Assembly: GCA_020832545.1 (NCBI GenBank)
Contig: JAFIEK010000015.1
Coordinates: forward strand, 18,599-82,598
DNA length: 64,000 nucleotides
Reading direction: 5' to 3'
DNA from: Pararhodobacter sp.
GTDB taxonomy: Bacteria > Pseudomonadota > Alphaproteobacteria > Rhodobacterales > Rhodobacteraceae
Part shown: positions 1 to 9,129 of the stretch, in pieces
Layout: every line of letters starts with the position of its first letter
Position numbering within the stretch: the first letter of the stretch is position 1
Notes under the pieces: generated by a model
What the model was told of the DNA's origin: nothing
What the model saw: the letters and a program-made list of their open reading frames with translations, nothing else
Databases searched by the model: none
Position numbers and translations under genes: made by a program

Positions 1-837
1 GTGCCCTCGGTTGTGGCACAGGACATCTTCTATATCTCGCCCAATGCTGGCCCCTCGCCGCTGGCAGGCGCAAATTGCCACCCCAACTACTTCAATGCCG
101 CCTGGCAAAACGACACCCTGCACGAGGCCGCAGGACAGACCGCGAATGAGCAAGGCTATACCAATACCTTCATTATGGCCCCGAACTACCCCGCCGGCAC
201 CGACGCTCTGAACGGGTTCAAGCGGTATTACCAAGGTGAACTGGCGGGCGAATTGTTCACGCAAGTCGGTCAGACCGACTATGCGGCGGAGATCGCGCAG
301 ATCCGGGCCTCGGGTGCGGATAGCGTGTTCATTTTTCTGCCCGGCGGCATGGGGATCTCTTTTGTACGTCAGTATGAGCAGTCCGGGGTTGATCTTCCGA
401 TCATTTCAGCGGGCTTCAGCTTTGACCAGGACGTGCTGCCCGCGATGGGCTCGGCCGCGCTTGGGGTCATCAACACCGGCCAGTGGTCGCCCGATCTGAA
501 CAATGACACCAACATAGCCTTCGTTGCCGATTTCCAGGAGGCCTATGGCCGCCTGCCGTCGATCTACGCGAGCCAGGGGTTCGATACCGCCAATCTGATC
601 CTGTCGGCGCTCAATACTGCCGAGGTCAGCGATCAGGATGCCTTCCGCGACGCGCTGCGCGCGGCGGAGTTTGACTCGGTGCGCGGCTCGTTCGCTTTTG
701 CCTCCAACCACCATCCGATTCATCGTATCTATGTACGTGAGGTGGTTGAGGTTGATGGCGCGCTGACCAACCGCATCATCGGTACCGCGTTCGAGGATGA
801 CTATCGCGACATCCACGGCGAAAACTGCTCGATGTAA
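1..837 (+). CDS. Liv-type ABC transporter substrate-binding protein, 5' partial
   Basis: C-terminal 278 residues of a periplasmic binding protein of the LivK/type I fold, which captures branched-chain amino acids or related carboxylates for an ABC importer. The reading frame is open from the first base, so the signal peptide and first lobe lie outside the window. The visible part alternates hydrophobic strands and helices and has typical late-lobe sequence (GFDTANLILSAL, near residue 195, and a C-terminal region matching the family). It heads a livKHMGF-like operon; livH starts 60 bp downstream after a strong hairpin. The substrate cannot be told from sequence: such proteins bind amino acids, amides or aromatic acids. 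The family call is solid; completeness upstream is unknown. Confidence 0.9.
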   Translation: MPSVVAQDIFYISPNAGPSPLAGANCHPNYFNAAWQNDTLHEAAGQTANEQGYTNTFIMAPNYPAGTDALNGFKRYYQGELAGELFTQVGQTDYAAEIAQIRASGADSVFIFLPGGMGISFVRQYEQSGVDLPIISAGFSFDQDVLPAMGSAALGVINTGQWSPDLNNDTNIAFVADFQEAYGRLPSIYASQGFDTANLILSALNTAEVSDQDAFRDALRAAEFDSVRGSFAFASNHHPIHRIYVREVVEVDGALTNRIIGTAFEDDYRDIHGENCSM

Positions 838-846
838 AACGGCCAC

Positions 847-874
847 TGCCGGGGGCTGTCGCATGCCCCCGGCA
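847..874 (+). promoter_or_regulatory. Intercistronic hairpin after the binding-protein gene
   Basis: Perfect 10-bp stem, TGCCGGGGGC (847-856) with GCCCCCGGCA (865-874), 8-nt loop, starting 9 nt after the binding-protein stop codon. There is no U-run, so it more likely protects the 3' end of the upstream message or partially attenuates than fully terminates. Confidence 0.7.
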
Positions 875-897
875 CGCTCGGAAAGACTGACCACACA

Positions 898-1815
898 ATG
901 AGCCTGGCACTGTTCATCGAGCAACTCCTGAACGGAGTTCAGTTCGGCTTAATGCTTTTTCTCATGTCGGCTGGCCTGACGCTGGTGTTCGGCGTGATGG
1001 GGCTGATCAATCTGGCGCATGGCTCGCTCTATATGATCGGGGCCTTCTTTTGCGCTGCGGCGGCTGCGGCCACCGGCAGTTTCTGGCTGGGCCTGGTGGC
1101 CGGGCTGGCCGCCGCCGCCGCTGCCGGCGCGATCATCGAAATTACGGTGATCCGACGGCTCTATGACCGCGATCACCTTGATCAGGTGCTCGCCACATTC
1201 GCGCTGATCCTCATCCTGTCAGAGGGCGTGCGTATGATCTTTGGTCCCTTCCCCCTCTATCTCAACGTCCCCGATTCCCTGCGCGGCACCATCGATCTGG
1301 GCATCACACAGTATTCGCTTTACCGGCTGACGCTTATCGGCTTCGGCATCGCCGTGGCGGTGGGCCTTTGGTTGCTGATCGCGCGCACCCGGTTGGGCAT
1401 TCGCATCCGTGCAGGCGAGAACGACCGCGAGATGATCGCGGCACTCGGCGTGAATATTCGCGTGCTCTACACTGTCGTCTTCGCCCTCGGCGCGGCGCTG
1501 GCCGGGTTGGCCGGGGCTCTGGTGGGCGCGATACAGTCGGTGCAGGTGGGCATGGGTGAGCCGGTCCTGATCCTGGCCTTTGTGGTGATCGTGATCGGGG
1601 GCATTGGCTCGATCAAGGGGGCCATGGTGGGCGCACTTATGGTCGGCGTGATTGACACGATGGGCCGTTTTCTGTTGCCTCGCTTCTTCGCCACGTTTCT
1701 GGAACCCAGCCAGGCGATGGGCGTGGGGGCGGCGCTGGCCTCGATGCTGATCTACGTTCTCATGGCGCTGGTTCTGGTTCTGCGCCCGAAAGGATTGTTC
1801 CCCGCCCATGCGTGA
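898..1815 (+). CDS. Liv-type ABC transporter permease (LivH family)
   Basis: 305-residue inner-membrane permease, one half of the channel of the Liv-type importer. It is almost entirely hydrophobic with about eight predicted membrane segments. Family hallmarks are the N-terminal GLTLVFGVMGLINLAHGSLY stretch (residues ~27-46) and the C-terminal VVIVIGGIGSIKGAMVGAL region (~residue 230). The ATG follows the hairpin, and the 3' end overlaps the LivM-type gene by 8 bp, which implies translational coupling. It should pair with the next permease and with the two ATPases downstream. The specificity is set by the binding protein and is unknown. Confidence 0.95.
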   Translation: MSLALFIEQLLNGVQFGLMLFLMSAGLTLVFGVMGLINLAHGSLYMIGAFFCAAAAAATGSFWLGLVAGLAAAAAAGAIIEITVIRRLYDRDHLDQVLATFALILILSEGVRMIFGPFPLYLNVPDSLRGTIDLGITQYSLYRLTLIGFGIAVAVGLWLLIARTRLGIRIRAGENDREMIAALGVNIRVLYTVVFALGAALAGLAGALVGAIQSVQVGMGEPVLILAFVVIVIGGIGSIKGAMVGALMVGVIDTMGRFLLPRFFATFLEPSQAMGVGAALASMLIYVLMALVLVLRPKGLFPAHA

Positions 1816-2788
1816 GATGCGCCGCGAACACATGCTCAACGTCCTTTTGGCGGTCGCGCTCTTTGCCGTGCCGCTTTGGGCCTATTTCGCAAGCGAGCCG
1901 TTTGTGATCACGCTCGCAACCCGCGTGGCCATTCTTGCGATGGCCGGTGTGGGGCTGAATCTGGCACTGGGGCTGGGGGGTATGGTGTCTTTCGGGCACG
2001 CCGTGTTCTTCGGCCTGGGCGGCTATTGCGCAGGGGTTCTGGCGCATCATGCCTTCAGCGGAACCCCGGTACTGATGGGTCTGCCGGGCACCAACCAGAT
2101 GCTGGTGATCTGGCTGGTGGCGATGCTCACCTCAGGGCTGCTGGCGCTGGTGATCGGGGCGCTGAGCCTGCGAACCTCAGGTATTTTCTTCATCATGATC
2201 ACGCTGGCCTTTGCGCAGATGTTCTTCTATTTCGCGCTGTCCTGGCCCGCCTATGGTGGTGAGGACGGGTTGCCGATCTTCGTGCGCAATCAGTTTCCCG
2301 GGCTCAACACCATGCGCCCGTGGGAGCTGTTTGTGGTGGCCTATGGCCTGCTCATGCTGGTGCTGGCACTCTTTGCCGTGATCCGCGCCTCACGCTTTGG
2401 CGCGGCACTGATGGCCATCCGCCAGAACCCTGATCGCGCGGCGGCGGTCGGCATCTCGCCCTTTGGGGTCAAGCTGGTGGCGTTCGTGATCTCGGGCATG
2501 ATCACGGGGATGGCAGGCGCGATGATGGCGGACCTCACACGCTTTGTCAGCCCGGCGATGATGGCCTGGCAGATGTCAGGCGAGTTGATTGTGATCATCA
2601 TCCTCGGCGGCACCGGGCGGCTTTTTGGCCCGGTCGCCGGTGCCGCCATTCTGGTGGGGTTTGAGGTGATCTTCGGCGGCATGACCGAGCATTGGAAGTT
2701 CTGGCTTGGTCTGGTGCTTCTGGCGGTCGTGCTGTTCGCGCGCGGCGGGTTTGTCGGGCTTTTGGCCGGGAGAGATCGCCATGGCTGA
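1808..2788 (+). CDS. Liv-type ABC transporter permease (LivM family)
   Basis: 326-residue second permease of the importer. After a short cytoplasmic N-terminus it has eight or more hydrophobic segments. Typical LivM motifs are present: GVGLNLALGLGGMVSFGHAV (~residues 46-65) and the IRQNPDRAAAVGI loop (~residue 203), which contacts the ATPase. The ATG at 1808 overlaps the previous gene by 8 bp; the other in-frame ATGs are less well placed. The gene end overlaps the LivG-type gene by 8 bp. All family features are intact; nothing unusual is visible. Confidence 0.95.
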   Translation: MREMRREHMLNVLLAVALFAVPLWAYFASEPFVITLATRVAILAMAGVGLNLALGLGGMVSFGHAVFFGLGGYCAGVLAHHAFSGTPVLMGLPGTNQMLVIWLVAMLTSGLLALVIGALSLRTSGIFFIMITLAFAQMFFYFALSWPAYGGEDGLPIFVRNQFPGLNTMRPWELFVVAYGLLMLVLALFAVIRASRFGAALMAIRQNPDRAAAVGISPFGVKLVAFVISGMITGMAGAMMADLTRFVSPAMMAWQMSGELIVIIILGGTGRLFGPVAGAAILVGFEVIFGGMTEHWKFWLGLVLLAVVLFARGGFVGLLAGRDRHG

Positions 2789-3536
2789 GCCGGTCCTGGA
2801 ACTGTCACACCTCAACAAGGCTTTCGGGGCGCTCAAGGCCACCGATGACGTGTCACTGACGCTGGTGCCCGGCGAGATCCACGCCCTGATCGGCCCCAAC
2901 GGCGCGGGCAAGACAACGCTGATGGCCCAGATCAGCGGGAAATACGCACCAGACAGCGGCAGTATCCGATTTCGCGGGCAGGATATCACGCGCCTCAGCG
3001 TCGCGCAGCGCGCGCGGCTGGGATTGGGGCGCAGCTTTCAGATTTCCTCGCTGATCCCGGAATACTCGGCGCGGCGCAATGTGATGCTGGCCTTGCAGGC
3101 ACGCCAAAGCCACCCCTACCGCTTTTTGATGCCCGTGCGCCATGACCGCAGCCTGACCGGCCCTGCCACCGAGATTCTCACCCGTGTGGGGCTGGAAGGG
3201 CGCGCCAGCGTCCCGTCCGCTGAACTCAGCCATGGCGAACGACGGCTGTTGGAGATCGCCGTGGCGCTTGCCCTGAACCCGGTTTGCTTTTTACTTGATG
3301 AGCCCATGGCCGGGATGGGCACCGAGGGGGTGGGCACGTTGGTCACCTTTCTCAAGGCGCTCAAGGAACAGGCGCCGATCCTGCTGGTCGAACACGACAT
3401 GGATGCGGTTTTCCGGCTGGCGGACCGTATCACCGTGCTGGTTTACGGCCGCATCATCGCATCAGGCAGCGTCGATGACATCCGCAACGACCCTGAGGTG
3501 CGCCGCGCCTATCTGGGTGACGAGGTGGACACATGA
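2781..3536 (+). CDS. Liv-type ABC transporter ATP-binding protein (LivG family)
   Basis: 251-residue ABC ATPase that powers import on the cytoplasmic face. Walker A is GPNGAGKTT (residues 38-46), the signature is LSHGERRLLEIA (~150) and Walker B with the catalytic Glu is CFLLDEPMAG (~172); the switch His lies in LLVEHDMD. An upstream in-frame start at 2706 exists, but it lies inside the permease gene. The ATG at 2781 (MAEPVLELSHL) is correct because it matches the family N-terminus and follows GGGAGAG with good spacing. The LivF-type gene overlaps the 3' end by 4 bp. Confidence 0.95.
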   Translation: MAEPVLELSHLNKAFGALKATDDVSLTLVPGEIHALIGPNGAGKTTLMAQISGKYAPDSGSIRFRGQDITRLSVAQRARLGLGRSFQISSLIPEYSARRNVMLALQARQSHPYRFLMPVRHDRSLTGPATEILTRVGLEGRASVPSAELSHGERRLLEIAVALALNPVCFLLDEPMAGMGTEGVGTLVTFLKALKEQAPILLVEHDMDAVFRLADRITVLVYGRIIASGSVDDIRNDPEVRRAYLGDEVDT

Positions 3537-4222
3537 CCGCCCTTGCCCGCCTTGAACAACTTGAAGTTTTCTACGGTGCCAGCCAGGCGCTGTTCGGCGT
3601 CGATCTGGAGATCGGCGCGGGTCAGGCTGTGGCGCTGCTGGGGCGCAACGGCATGGGCAAGACCACCACCATCCGCACGCTCTGCCGGATGCAGCCGCTT
3701 TACCGGGGCAAGGTCTGGCTTGGCGGGCGCGATATCACCGCCCTACCCTCGTTCAGGGCCGCTCGGCTAGGCATCGGTCTGGTGCCCGAAGGGCGGCGCT
3801 GCTTCGCCACCCTAACTGTCACCGAGAACCTGATCGCTGCTGCCCGCCCCGGCGCCTGGACATTGGAGCGTGTGCAGGGTTTCTTTCCCCGCCTTGCCGA
3901 ACGTGCCGCTCAGACCGCCTCCACCCTGTCAGGCGGCGAGCAACAGATGCTGGCCATCGGCCGCGCGTTGATGACCAACCCGCGCCTCCTGGTCCTCGAT
4001 GAGGCCACCGAGGGGTTGGCCCCCGTCATCCGTCGCGAAATCTGGGCGGCGATCCGCGAACTCAAGCAAGACGGGCTATCCCTTCTGATCGTCGACAAAT
4101 CCCTTTCCGACCTGCTGCCACTGGCCGATGCCTGCGTCATCCTGGAACGCGGCCAGTCCGTCTGGCACGGACAACCTGCAGACCTTACCCCAGAGATCGA
4201 AAGGCGCTTTCTCGGTCTCTGA
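3533..4222 (+). CDS. Liv-type ABC transporter ATP-binding protein (LivF family)
   Basis: 229-residue second ATPase, completing the importer. Walker A is GRNGMGKTTT (~residues 37-46), the signature is LSGGEQQMLAIG (~127) and Walker B is LLVLDEATEGL. The region after Walker B reads LLIVDKSLSDLL, where most LivF proteins have a VEQN switch segment; a basic residue there is a recognisable subfamily variant rather than obvious damage. The start overlaps the LivG-type stop (ATGA). It is the last gene of the operon. It is followed by a structured repeat element, then by the convergent gcvP. Confidence 0.93.
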   Translation: MTALARLEQLEVFYGASQALFGVDLEIGAGQAVALLGRNGMGKTTTIRTLCRMQPLYRGKVWLGGRDITALPSFRAARLGIGLVPEGRRCFATLTVTENLIAAARPGAWTLERVQGFFPRLAERAAQTASTLSGGEQQMLAIGRALMTNPRLLVLDEATEGLAPVIRREIWAAIRELKQDGLSLLIVDKSLSDLLPLADACVILERGQSVWHGQPADLTPEIERRFLGL

Positions 4223-4277
4223 CCCCAGAAAACCATCTGAGAGTTAACAAACCGGAAAAATCCGCCCCTTCATCTAC

Positions 4278-4342
4278 TCGAAAATATCCTCGGGGGGTGA
4301 ATTGGCCGCAGGCCAAGAGGGGGGGGGGGCAGACAGCCCCCC
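4278..4342 (+). repeat. Structured intergenic repeat, copy A
   Basis: Core ATATCC-TC-GGGGGG-TGAAT, then hairpin TTGGCC-GCA-GGCCAA (4302-4316), then a G-run (11 G, 4319-4329) that pairs with CCCCCC across a CAGACAG loop. It lies between convergent livF and gcvP. Copies B and C are at 9716-9777 and 55306-55360, in the same orientation. The second hairpin could also help terminate transcription from either side. Confidence 0.75.
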
Positions 4343-4353
4343 TCCCTTGCTAC

Positions 4354-7194
4354 TCACTCTGCCGCTTCCGCATAATCGGATAGCGGCGGGCAGGTGCAGA
4401 TCAGGTTGCGGTCGCCATGGACATTGTCCACCCGGCCCACCGGCGGCCAGTATTTGTCCACCCTGAAGCTGCCGGGCGGAAAGCAGCCCTGCTCGCGCGA
4501 ATAGGCGCGGTCCCAGTCGGCGACCAGATCTTCGACCGTATGGGGTGCGTGGCGCAGGGGGCTGTCCTCGGCTGAAATCTCGCCCCGCTCCACCGCCCTG
4601 ATCTCGGCCCGGATCGCCTGAAGCGCGGTCACAAAGCGGTCGATCTCGGCCTTGGTCTCGCTCTCGGTGGGCTCTACCATCAGTGTGCCCGAAACTGGCC
4701 AGCTCATCGTCGGCGCGTGAAAGCCGTTGTCGATCAGGCGTTTGGCAATGTCTTCTACCGTCACGCCATGCTCGGCAAAGGGCCTTGTGTCCAGAATGCA
4801 CTCATGCGCCACCCGGCCCCGGTTGCCCATGAACAAGACCGCATAGTCGCCGCGTAGCCGGGCCGCGATGTAGTTGGCATTCAGGATCGCCACGCGGGTC
4901 GCCTGCGTCAGCCCTTCGCCGCCCATCATCAGGCAATAGGCCCATGAAATCAGTAGGATTGAGGCCGATCCATAGGGTGCCGCCGAGACCGGCCCCTCAG
5001 TTCCGCCCGTTTCCGGATGCCCCGGCAGGAACGGCGCCAGATGCGCCTTCACCCCGATCGGCCCCATGCCCGGCCCGCCGCCGCCATGCGGGATGGCAAA
5101 GGTCTTGTGCAGGTTCAGGTGGCTGACATCACCGCCGATCTCGCCGGGTTTCACCAGCCCGACCATGGCGTTCATATTTGCCCCGTCGATATAGACCTGC
5201 CCACCGAACTGATGCGTGATCTCGCAGACCTCGCGCACCGTTTCCTCGAACACGCCATGCGTGGAGGGATAGGTGATCATGCAGGCTGCCAGCCGCTCGC
5301 CCGCTGCCTGCGCCTTGTCACGGAAATCCTCAAGGTCGATATCGCCATTCGGGGCGGATTTCACCACCACCACCTTCATGCCGCACATCTGTGCCGAAGC
5401 CGGGTTTGTGCCATGCGCCGACATCGGAATCAGGCAGATATCGCGCTCGCCCTCGCCGCGTGAGCGGTGATAGGCCTGAATGGTCAACAGCCCCGCATAT
5501 TCACCCTGCGCGCCTGAATTGGGCTGCATCGACATCGCGTCATAGCCGGTGATCACGCACAGCTTGTCGGCCAGATCGTCGATCACCTCGCGGTATCCCA
5601 GTGCCTGATCAGGCGGGCAGAACGGGTGCAGACTGGCGAACTCGGGCCAGGAGATCGGCATCATCTCGGCGGCTGCGTTCAGTTTCATCGTGCATGAGCC
5701 CAGCGGGATCATCGCCCGGTCCAGCGCCAGATCGCGATCCGAGAGGCGGCGCATGTAGCGCATCATCTCGCTCTCGGCGCGGTTCATGTGGAAGATCGGA
5801 TGCGTCAGGTAATCCGATTGCCGGACCAGCGCATCAGGTATGCCCAGCTGCGCGCGATGCGGTGGTACGCCGTCAATCCCGAAGGCGCGCAGCACGCGCA
5901 CCAGAATCGCTTCATCGGTGGTTTCGTCCAGCGCGATTCCCACATGACTGCTGCCGATCCTGCGCAGGTTCAGCCCCTCTTGCCGGGCGGCGGCCAGAAT
6001 GCCTGCCTGCCCCACACCGACCTCTACGCGCAGGGTGTCAAAGAAGCCGCGGGTCTCAACCTTTGCGCCCGCCGCGCGCAGCGCGCGATAGAGCCGCTCG
6101 GTCATGAAATGGACACGCTCGGCAATCGCGCGCAGACCCTGCGGCCCGTGAAAAACCGCATACATCGAGGCCATGACCGCCAGCAGCGCCTGTGCCGTAC
6201 ACACATTCGACGTGGCCTTTTCGCGCCGGATATGTTGCTCGCGCGTTTGCAGGGCCAACCGGTATGCCTTGTTGCCGCGTGCGTCGATCGACACGCCGAC
6301 GATCCGCCCCGGCATCGAGCGTTTGTGCGCATCACGGCAGGCCATGAAGGCCGCATGCGGGCCGCCGTAACCCATCGGCACGCCGAACCGCTGGGCCGAA
6401 CCCACAGCGATGTCGGCCCCCATCGCGCCCGGTTCCTTGATCAGCGTCAGCGCCAGCAGGTCGGTCGCCATGATCGCCACCGCTTTGGCCTCGTGGAGCG
6501 CCGCGATCTGATCGGTGAAATCGTGTAGGTCGCCGAAAGTACCGGGGTATTGGAAGATCGCGCCAAACACCGCATCCGCCTCCAGCACCGCCGGGTCGCC
6601 CACGATCACCTTGATCCCAAGGGGTGCCGCGCGGGTCTGCATGACGGCGATATTCTGCGGGTGGCAGTTCTCATCGATAAAGAACCCCGTCGCCTTTGAT
6701 TTTGCCACCCGCTGCGCCATCACCATCGCCTCGGCGCAGGCGGTGGATTCGTCGAGCAGCGAGGCATTGGCCACCGGCAGCCCCGTCAGATCGGCCACCA
6801 TGGTCTGGAAGTTCAAAAGCGCCTCCAGCCGCCCCTGCGCGATTTCGGGCTGGTAGGGCGTGTAGGCAGTATACCACGCCGGGTTTTCCAGAATATTGCG
6901 CTGAATGGCCGGCGGGGTGATGGTGCCGTGATAGCCCTGCCCGATCAGCGCGGTCATCACCTTGTTCTTCGCGCCCACTTCACGCATCCGCGCCAGCAGG
7001 CCGCCCTCGGACAAGGGCGCCCAGTCCAGCGGTTTGTCCTGACGGATCGCCGGCGGGATCGTCTCGTCGATCAGCGCATCCAGACTGGGCGAACCCACGG
7101 CTTTCAGCATCTCGGCCATCTCGGCGGGCGAGGGGCCGATATGGCGGCGGTTGGCGAAATCATAAGGATCATAGGTAGATGGGGTATAGGGCAT
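4354..7194 (-). CDS. gcvP: Glycine dehydrogenase (aminomethyl-transferring), P-protein
   Basis: 946-residue pyridoxal-phosphate P-protein of the glycine cleavage system. It decarboxylates glycine and passes the aminomethyl group to the lipoyl arm of GcvH. The length is that of the homodimeric full-length form. The PLP-lysine segment [20 protein letters not shown] is in the C-terminal half, and the N-terminal [14 protein letters not shown] motif is typical. The frame stays open to 7251, but the ATG at 7194 ([13 protein letters not shown]) has GGAG about 8 nt upstream and fits the family start, so the extra 19 residues are rejected. It is last in gcvT-gcvH-gcvP, behind a hairpin that follows gcvH. 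The operon is controlled by the glycine riboswitch upstream of gcvT. Confidence 0.97.
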   Translation of the reverse strand: MPYTPSTYDPYDFANRRHIGPSPAEMAEMLKAVGSPSLDALIDETIPPAIRQDKPLDWAPLSEGGLLARMREVGAKNKVMTALIGQGYHGTITPPAIQRNILENPAWYTAYTPYQPEIAQGRLEALLNFQTMVADLTGLPVANASLLDESTACAEAMVMAQRVAKSKATGFFIDENCHPQNIAVMQTRAAPLGIKVIVGDPAVLEADAVFGAIFQYPGTFGDLHDFTDQIAALHEAKAVAIMATDLLALTLIKEPGAMGADIAVGSAQRFGVPMGYGGPHAAFMACRDAHKRSMPGRIVGVSIDARGNKAYRLALQTREQHIRREKATSNVCTAQALLAVMASMYAVFHGPQGLRAIAERVHFMTERLYRALRAAGAKVETRGFFDTLRVEVGVGQAGILAAARQEGLNLRRIGSSHVGIALDETTDEAILVRVLRAFGIDGVPPHRAQLGIPDALVRQSDYLTHPIFHMNRAESEMMRYMRRLSDRDLALDRAMIPLGSCTMKLNAAAEMMPISWPEFASLHPFCPPDQALGYREVIDDLADKLCVITGYDAMSMQPNSGAQGEYAGLLTIQAYHRSRGEGERDICLIPMSAHGTNPASAQMCGMKVVVVKSAPNGDIDLEDFRDKAQAAGERLAACMITYPSTHGVFEETVREVCEITHQFGGQVYIDGANMNAMVGLVKPGEIGGDVSHLNLHKTFAIPHGGGGPGMGPIGVKAHLAPFLPGHPETGGTEGPVSAAPYGSASILLISWAYCLMMGGEGLTQATRVAILNANYIAARLRGDYAVLFMGNRGRVAHECILDTRPFAEHGVTVEDIAKRLIDNGFHAPTMSWPVSGTLMVEPTESETKAEIDRFVTALQAIRAEIRAVERGEISAEDSPLRHAPHTVEDLVADWDRAYSREQGCFPPGSFRVDKYWPPVGRVDNVHGDRNLICTCPPLSDYAEAAE

Positions 7195-7216
7195 GAAGCG
7201 GCTCCGCAGGGGGGAA

Positions 7217-7243
7217 ACCGGGGCGCAGCGCATGCGCCCCGGT
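7217..7243 (-). promoter_or_regulatory. Intercistronic hairpin between gcvH and gcvP
   Basis: Perfect 10-bp stem ACCGGGGCGC/GCGCCCCGGT with a 7-nt loop, beginning 7 nt after the gcvH stop codon on the minus strand. It is placed like the hairpins behind the binding-protein genes and could raise H-protein output relative to P-protein. Confidence 0.7.
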
Positions 7244-7250
7244 CGGTTCA

Positions 7251-7610
7251 TCAGGCAATGAAGTCCTTGTATTCATCCTCGGACATGAATTCGTCGAGCA
7301 CGCTCATGTCGGCAATCTGCATCTTGAAGAACCATCCTTCGCCAAGAGGGTCTTCGTTGATCAGCGAAGGGTTATCGACCAGCGCTTCATTCACCGCGAC
7401 GATCTCGCCATCGACCGGAGCGAGAATGTCGGAAGCGGCCTTGACCGACTCGATCACGCTGATTTCGTCGCCCTTGACCACCTGTGTTTCAATCTCGGGC
7501 AGTTCGACAAACACCACGTCGCCAAGTTGTTCAGCGGCGTGTTCGGTGATCCCGACGATCACCAGATCGTCCTCGATACGCAGCCATTCATGTTCTTCGG
7601 TGAACTTCAT
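7251..7610 (-). CDS. gcvH: Glycine cleavage system H-protein
   Basis: 119-residue lipoyl carrier that shuttles the aminomethyl intermediate between P-, T- and L-proteins. The lipoylated lysine is K57 in the ESVKAASD motif, and the N-terminal [10 protein letters not shown] is diagnostic. Two adjacent ATG codons exist (7613 and 7610). A GAGG lies about 8 nt before the second, the better spacing, so 7610 is chosen; the other start adds one Met. gcvT ends 6-9 bp upstream, and a strong hairpin separates gcvH from gcvP. Known stoichiometry in other organisms has H-protein in excess, which fits the hairpin. Confidence 0.97.
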   Translation of the reverse strand: MKFTEEHEWLRIEDDLVIVGITEHAAEQLGDVVFVELPEIETQVVKGDEISVIESVKAASDILAPVDGEIVAVNEALVDNPSLINEDPLGEGWFFKMQIADMSVLDEFMSEDEYKDFIA

Positions 7611-7619
7611 CATGAAGCC

Positions 7620-8726
7620 TCATTTGTGATAGGTGGAGGGTCGGAAAGGTAGTGAAACGACCTGCGCAGGCAACCGTTTGCCCCGCACGGCGCCCCAGAT
7701 ACGGGTGCCCGGCGCGGCCTTTGCTGCGGGCAGATAGCCCATCGACATGGGCGCGCCGATGGTGGGGCCGAAGGCGCCAGAGGTGACAGCGCCCACAGGC
7801 GTATCAGCATCCTCGGCATCAAAAAGCGCCACGCCTTCGCGCATCGGCGCACGGCCTTCGGGGCGCAGGCCCACGCGCAGTCGCGACGGCCCATCGGTCA
7901 GTTCGCGCAGGATGCGCCCGGCGCCCGGAAAGCCGCCTTCGCGTGCACCACCCCGGCGGCGGACCTTCTGGATCGCCCAGTTCAGACCGGCCTCGACGGG
8001 CGAGGTGTCTGTATCAATATCATGGCCATAGAGGCACAGGCCCGCCTCCAGCCGCAGGCTGTCACGCGCACCAAGGCCGATCGGCGCAACCTCGTCCATC
8101 TCCAGCAATGCGCGGGCGAAATCCTCGGCGCGATGCTCGGGCAGCGAAATCTCGAACCCGTCTTCGCCGGTATAGCCCGAGCGCGAGACCCAGAGATCGA
8201 CATCCCCCCACGCAAACGTAGACACATCCATGAAGCGCATATCCGCCACACCGGGCACCAGCCGCGCCAGCGCCCGCGCCGCCGCCGGGCCCTGCAGCGC
8301 CAGCAGCGCGCGGTGCATCACGGCCTCAACCCCTTGCAGATGTGCCTCAAGATGGGCGAGGTCCTCTGCCTTGCAGGCGGCGTTGACCACCAGAAAGAGA
8401 TGATCGCCCCGGTTTGCGATCATCAGATCATCCAGGATGCCGCCCGCTTCAGTGGTGAAGAAACCATAGCGCTGCCGCCCCTCGGCCAGCCCCTGCACAT
8501 CAACCGGCACCAGCGCCTCCAGCGCCTCGGCGGCACCGCGCGCGCCCAGGATGACCTGGCCCATGTGGCTGACATCAAAAAGCCCGGCCTGTGCGCGGGT
8601 GTGCAGATGCTCGCCCATCACGCCCATCGGGTATTGCACCGGCATCTCATAGCCCGCAAAGGGCACCATCTTGGCACCCAGTGACAGGTGCAGTTCATGT
8701 AGGCAGGTGCGTTTCAGGTCGGTCAT
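7620..8726 (-). CDS. gcvT: Glycine cleavage system aminomethyltransferase, T-protein
   Basis: 368-residue tetrahydrofolate-dependent T-protein. It releases ammonia from the aminomethyl-lipoyl group on GcvH and forms 5,10-methylene-THF. Typical motifs are LHLSLGAKMVPFAGYEMPVQ near residues 12-31, FDVSHMGQ (~50) and GYTGEDGFEISLP (~180), the THF-binding region. The ATG at 8726 has GGAGG about 9 nt upstream. First gene of gcvTHP; its long leader carries a tandem glycine riboswitch. Length and motifs are normal. Confidence 0.97.
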   Translation of the reverse strand: MTDLKRTCLHELHLSLGAKMVPFAGYEMPVQYPMGVMGEHLHTRAQAGLFDVSHMGQVILGARGAAEALEALVPVDVQGLAEGRQRYGFFTTEAGGILDDLMIANRGDHLFLVVNAACKAEDLAHLEAHLQGVEAVMHRALLALQGPAAARALARLVPGVADMRFMDVSTFAWGDVDLWVSRSGYTGEDGFEISLPEHRAEDFARALLEMDEVAPIGLGARDSLRLEAGLCLYGHDIDTDTSPVEAGLNWAIQKVRRRGGAREGGFPGAGRILRELTDGPSRLRVGLRPEGRAPMREGVALFDAEDADTPVGAVTSGAFGPTIGAPMSMGYLPAAKAAPGTRIWGAVRGKRLPAQVVSLPFRPSTYHK

Positions 8727-8798
8727 GCCGCCTGTCCTCCTGTTTCGGCCGGAATACGCCCGGCACCGATCCCGGGCGCAACTGCGCCCCTTCTGGTG

Positions 8799-8999
8799 CC
8801 CCCTCTGTCCCTGCCCTGCCCACCTGACAGTGGGTGCGGGCGCCTGAGATCGTTATCCCTTCGGCGGGCGCAGTCGCGCCACTCTCCAGAGTTTTCTTGC
8901 CGTATACGGTCCCTTGCGCCTGAGAGTTTACCGGGGCGGTTGCTCCTTCGGCACCGGCGCAACCCCGCAAGGGGCCCGCCGGATTCTCCCGTATCCGAC
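8799..8999 (-). promoter_or_regulatory. Tandem glycine riboswitch upstream of gcvT
   Basis: Read on the minus strand, aptamer 1 (~8997-8903) contains CGGGAGAAT, GCCGAAGGAGCAA and AACTCTCAGGCGCAAGGGAC. A short AAGAAAA linker follows, then aptamer 2 (~8901-8800) with CTCTGGAGAG, GCCGAAGGGATAACG, ATCTCAGGC and CAGGGACAGAGGGGGC. These are the conserved core elements of the gcvT-motif RNA, in the usual two-aptamer order. Downstream, GGGCGC-AGTT-GCGCCC and a second GC hairpin precede the gcvT ribosome binding site and probably form the expression platform. In this family glycine binding usually turns gcv expression on. Confidence 0.95.
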
Positions 9000-9129
9000 C
9001 CTTCCCGAATATCAGCGGTAAAGGCCCCAAGGCAAGCCCCCCTGTGCAGGCCTGACTGTGCGGGCCTTGCATTGCGCCGACGCATTGGGCAGAGAAAGCG
9101 ACACGGGCGCAGGCGCGAAAGGCACTTTG

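Noticed and set aside
1219..1839. 206-codon minus-strand His/Gln-rich frame
   Set aside because: Antisense of the first LivH permease; no start signal or family match.
4319..4329. Run of 11 G as possible phase-variable tract
   Set aside because: It lies in a non-coding repeat between convergent genes and pairs with a nearby C-run as part of the repeat hairpin; no promoter or gene would be switched.
8910..8918. GTATAC resembling the GntR half-site near gcvT
   Set aside because: It is part of the pairing region that closes aptamer 1 of the glycine riboswitch and lacks the ACTGTATACAGT context.
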